The notes beneath the pieces are model-generated. The model had not been told where the DNA came from and did not search any database. It saw only the letters and a program-made list of their open reading frames with translations. Positions 12,913-14,068 of a DNA stretch of 14,068 bases are shown piece after piece (position 1 is the stretch's first letter; each line of letters starts with the position of its first letter). The stretch comes from CAWFFV01 sp963814985 (GTDB lineage Bacteria; Chloroflexota; Ktedonobacteria; Ktedonobacterales; Ktedonobacteraceae): positions 1 to 14,068 of the forward strand of contig CAWFFV010000079.1 of the NCBI GenBank assembly GCA_963814985.1. Reading direction: 5' to 3'. A program made the position numbers and the translations under genes.

Positions 12913-14047
12913 ATGCCTGTTATAAGGAAGCGGCGCAAATGGCCGCGTCGTGTATTCTTGCTCTTGGGCGGTGTTGTATTAGGAGTAGGTGGTACTGCTG
13001 CTAGCTATGCAGCATATCATGCGTTGACGACAGGTGCCTTGACGAATCTGCTATCTCTTCCCACCAAAACCAATGGAGCGCCGAAACAAACGATTGTGCA
13101 GCCTCCAACCCAGGTGAAACCTCTGCTTCCCACAATGGCCAAGCCTGTCCTTTCCTTTACCCAGCATCAGGGGGTGGTACGGAGTGTCTCCTGGTCGGTT
13201 GATGGGAAGACGCTCGCAAGCGGAGCTGATGATACGCAGTTGCTGATTTGGGGAACTGATAATGTTCTCCGTCAGACCATTCCACATCCCGATTCCGTGC
13301 GAGCGCTAGTATGGGCACCTGATGGGCAACGCATCGTTACTGGCTCGGGTAATAATGTCACATTTTTCAATGCGCTGACCGGGGCTATGATTGCCCGTCC
13401 TGCCAATCATCGTCATAGGGCAAACGTAACAAGCCTTGCATGGACACCGCACAATCAGATGCAAGTAGTTTCTGGTGGGCTGGATACGCGGGCAATCGTG
13501 TGGGATACCGTCAATTATCGTGCGCAGGCGGTCTTTGTACGTCATACGGCAGCCATTGAAGGTGTGAGTTGGGCAGCGGATGGTCAAACAGTCGCATCAG
13601 CCTCTCATGGTGGGCGTTGTACGGGTGTGGGACTCTGCCAACGTTCAGGAAATACATGGATTCTACCAGGATATGATGCAGCCTCTGCGAACTGCGGCTT
13701 TTGCTCCTGCAGGCCTGCAACAGCTTGCTGTTGGAGGTGATGATGGAGTAGTCCGTCTGTGGAATGGGTTAACATGTCAGATGCAAAATAATGGACAATG
13801 TATTGATGAACCGCAGCGTTTACAGACAGCCCGAGTATTGCACGGACGCTAGCATGGTCTCCCGACGCTCGTTTCCTGGCTGTTGGGGCCGATGATGGTA
13901 CATTGTGCCTGGTATCCAGGGCACAATCAGCAGCCTTTGCTTACTGTCCAACAGGGTATCCCCATTTTGAGCATTGCATGGTCGCCAGAAGGCAACCGGC
14001 TAGCAACCGCATCAGGGAATACGGTGACAATTTGGAATTTGATGTAA
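12913..14047 (+). CDS. Membrane-anchored seven-bladed WD40 protein, three frameshifts
   Basis: ATG 12913 opens a basic tail (MPVIRKRRKWPRR), then a membrane helix at about 14-36 (VFLLLGGVVLGVGGTAASYA), then a linker rich in T and P. Blades start at HQGVVRSVSWSVDGKTLASG, HPDSVRALVWAPDGQRIVTG, HRANVTSLAWTPHNQMQVVS and HTAAIEGVSWAADGQTVASA. An extra G near 13607 moves frame to VVRVWDSANVQEIHG; the fifth blade is RTAAFAPAGLQQLAVGGDDG. A shift near 13850 gives LAWSPDARFLAVGADDG, and one near 13905 gives WYPGHNQQPLLTVQQ, then ILSIAWSPEGNRLATASGN and IWNLM, with TAA 14045-14047. That is seven blades, a full propeller displayed outside the cell if the helix is a signal anchor. It is a likely protein-binding platform; the partner may be the protein at 12535. 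Confidence 0.8.
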
Positions 14048-14068
14048 TACAGGCCTTCCTTCAGCCTT

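Overview
The window looks like a piece of a Ktedonobacteria-type (Chloroflexota) genome. That is an inference from roughly even base composition, an IS1182-like transposase, long near-identical TPR arrays, WD40 and TIR modules, and large single-pass membrane proteins of unfamiliar type. I could not run a search, so taxonomy is tentative. All recognisable genes read on the + strand.

Layout. (1) 2-1489: 3' part of a TPR-array protein with 120-bp DNA repeats, split by about five indels. (2) 1490-2304: a long stretch with no convincing gene. (3) 2305-7904: a response regulator, then a loose cluster of small unknown proteins (3007-3283, 3276-3497, 5535-5803, 5954-6118) and two large single-pass membrane proteins (4102-5188 and 6115-7904). 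Several of these overlap start-to-stop, and an AT-rich island and a strong hairpin divide the cluster. (4) 8280-10906: a compact unit of good promoter, inverted-repeat operator, SRPBCC protein, TetR regulator and a four-TM alpha/beta hydrolase. (5) 11220-12329: a mosaic of an IS1182-like transposase fragment with an in-frame TAG, a shard of a different alpha/beta hydrolase, and a TIR-domain gene broken by indels. (6) 12535-14047: a YukD/EsaB-like ubiquitin-fold protein followed by a membrane-anchored seven-bladed WD40 protein.

Working together. The unit in part 4 reads as a self-regulated lipid, aromatic or ester metabolism or detoxification operon. The part 3 cluster may be an envelope-associated system under a receiver-domain regulator; its function is unknown. 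The TIR, ubiquitin-like and WD40 genes at the right end could be a signalling or defence neighbourhood, but this rests only on adjacency.

Quality caveat. Roughly eighteen single- or double-base frameshifts are needed to read whole domains, several of them at homopolymers. Corrected frames give complete folds (for example all seven WD40 blades), so many may be sequencing or assembly indels. The TAG stop and the truncation junctions in part 5 look like real decay.
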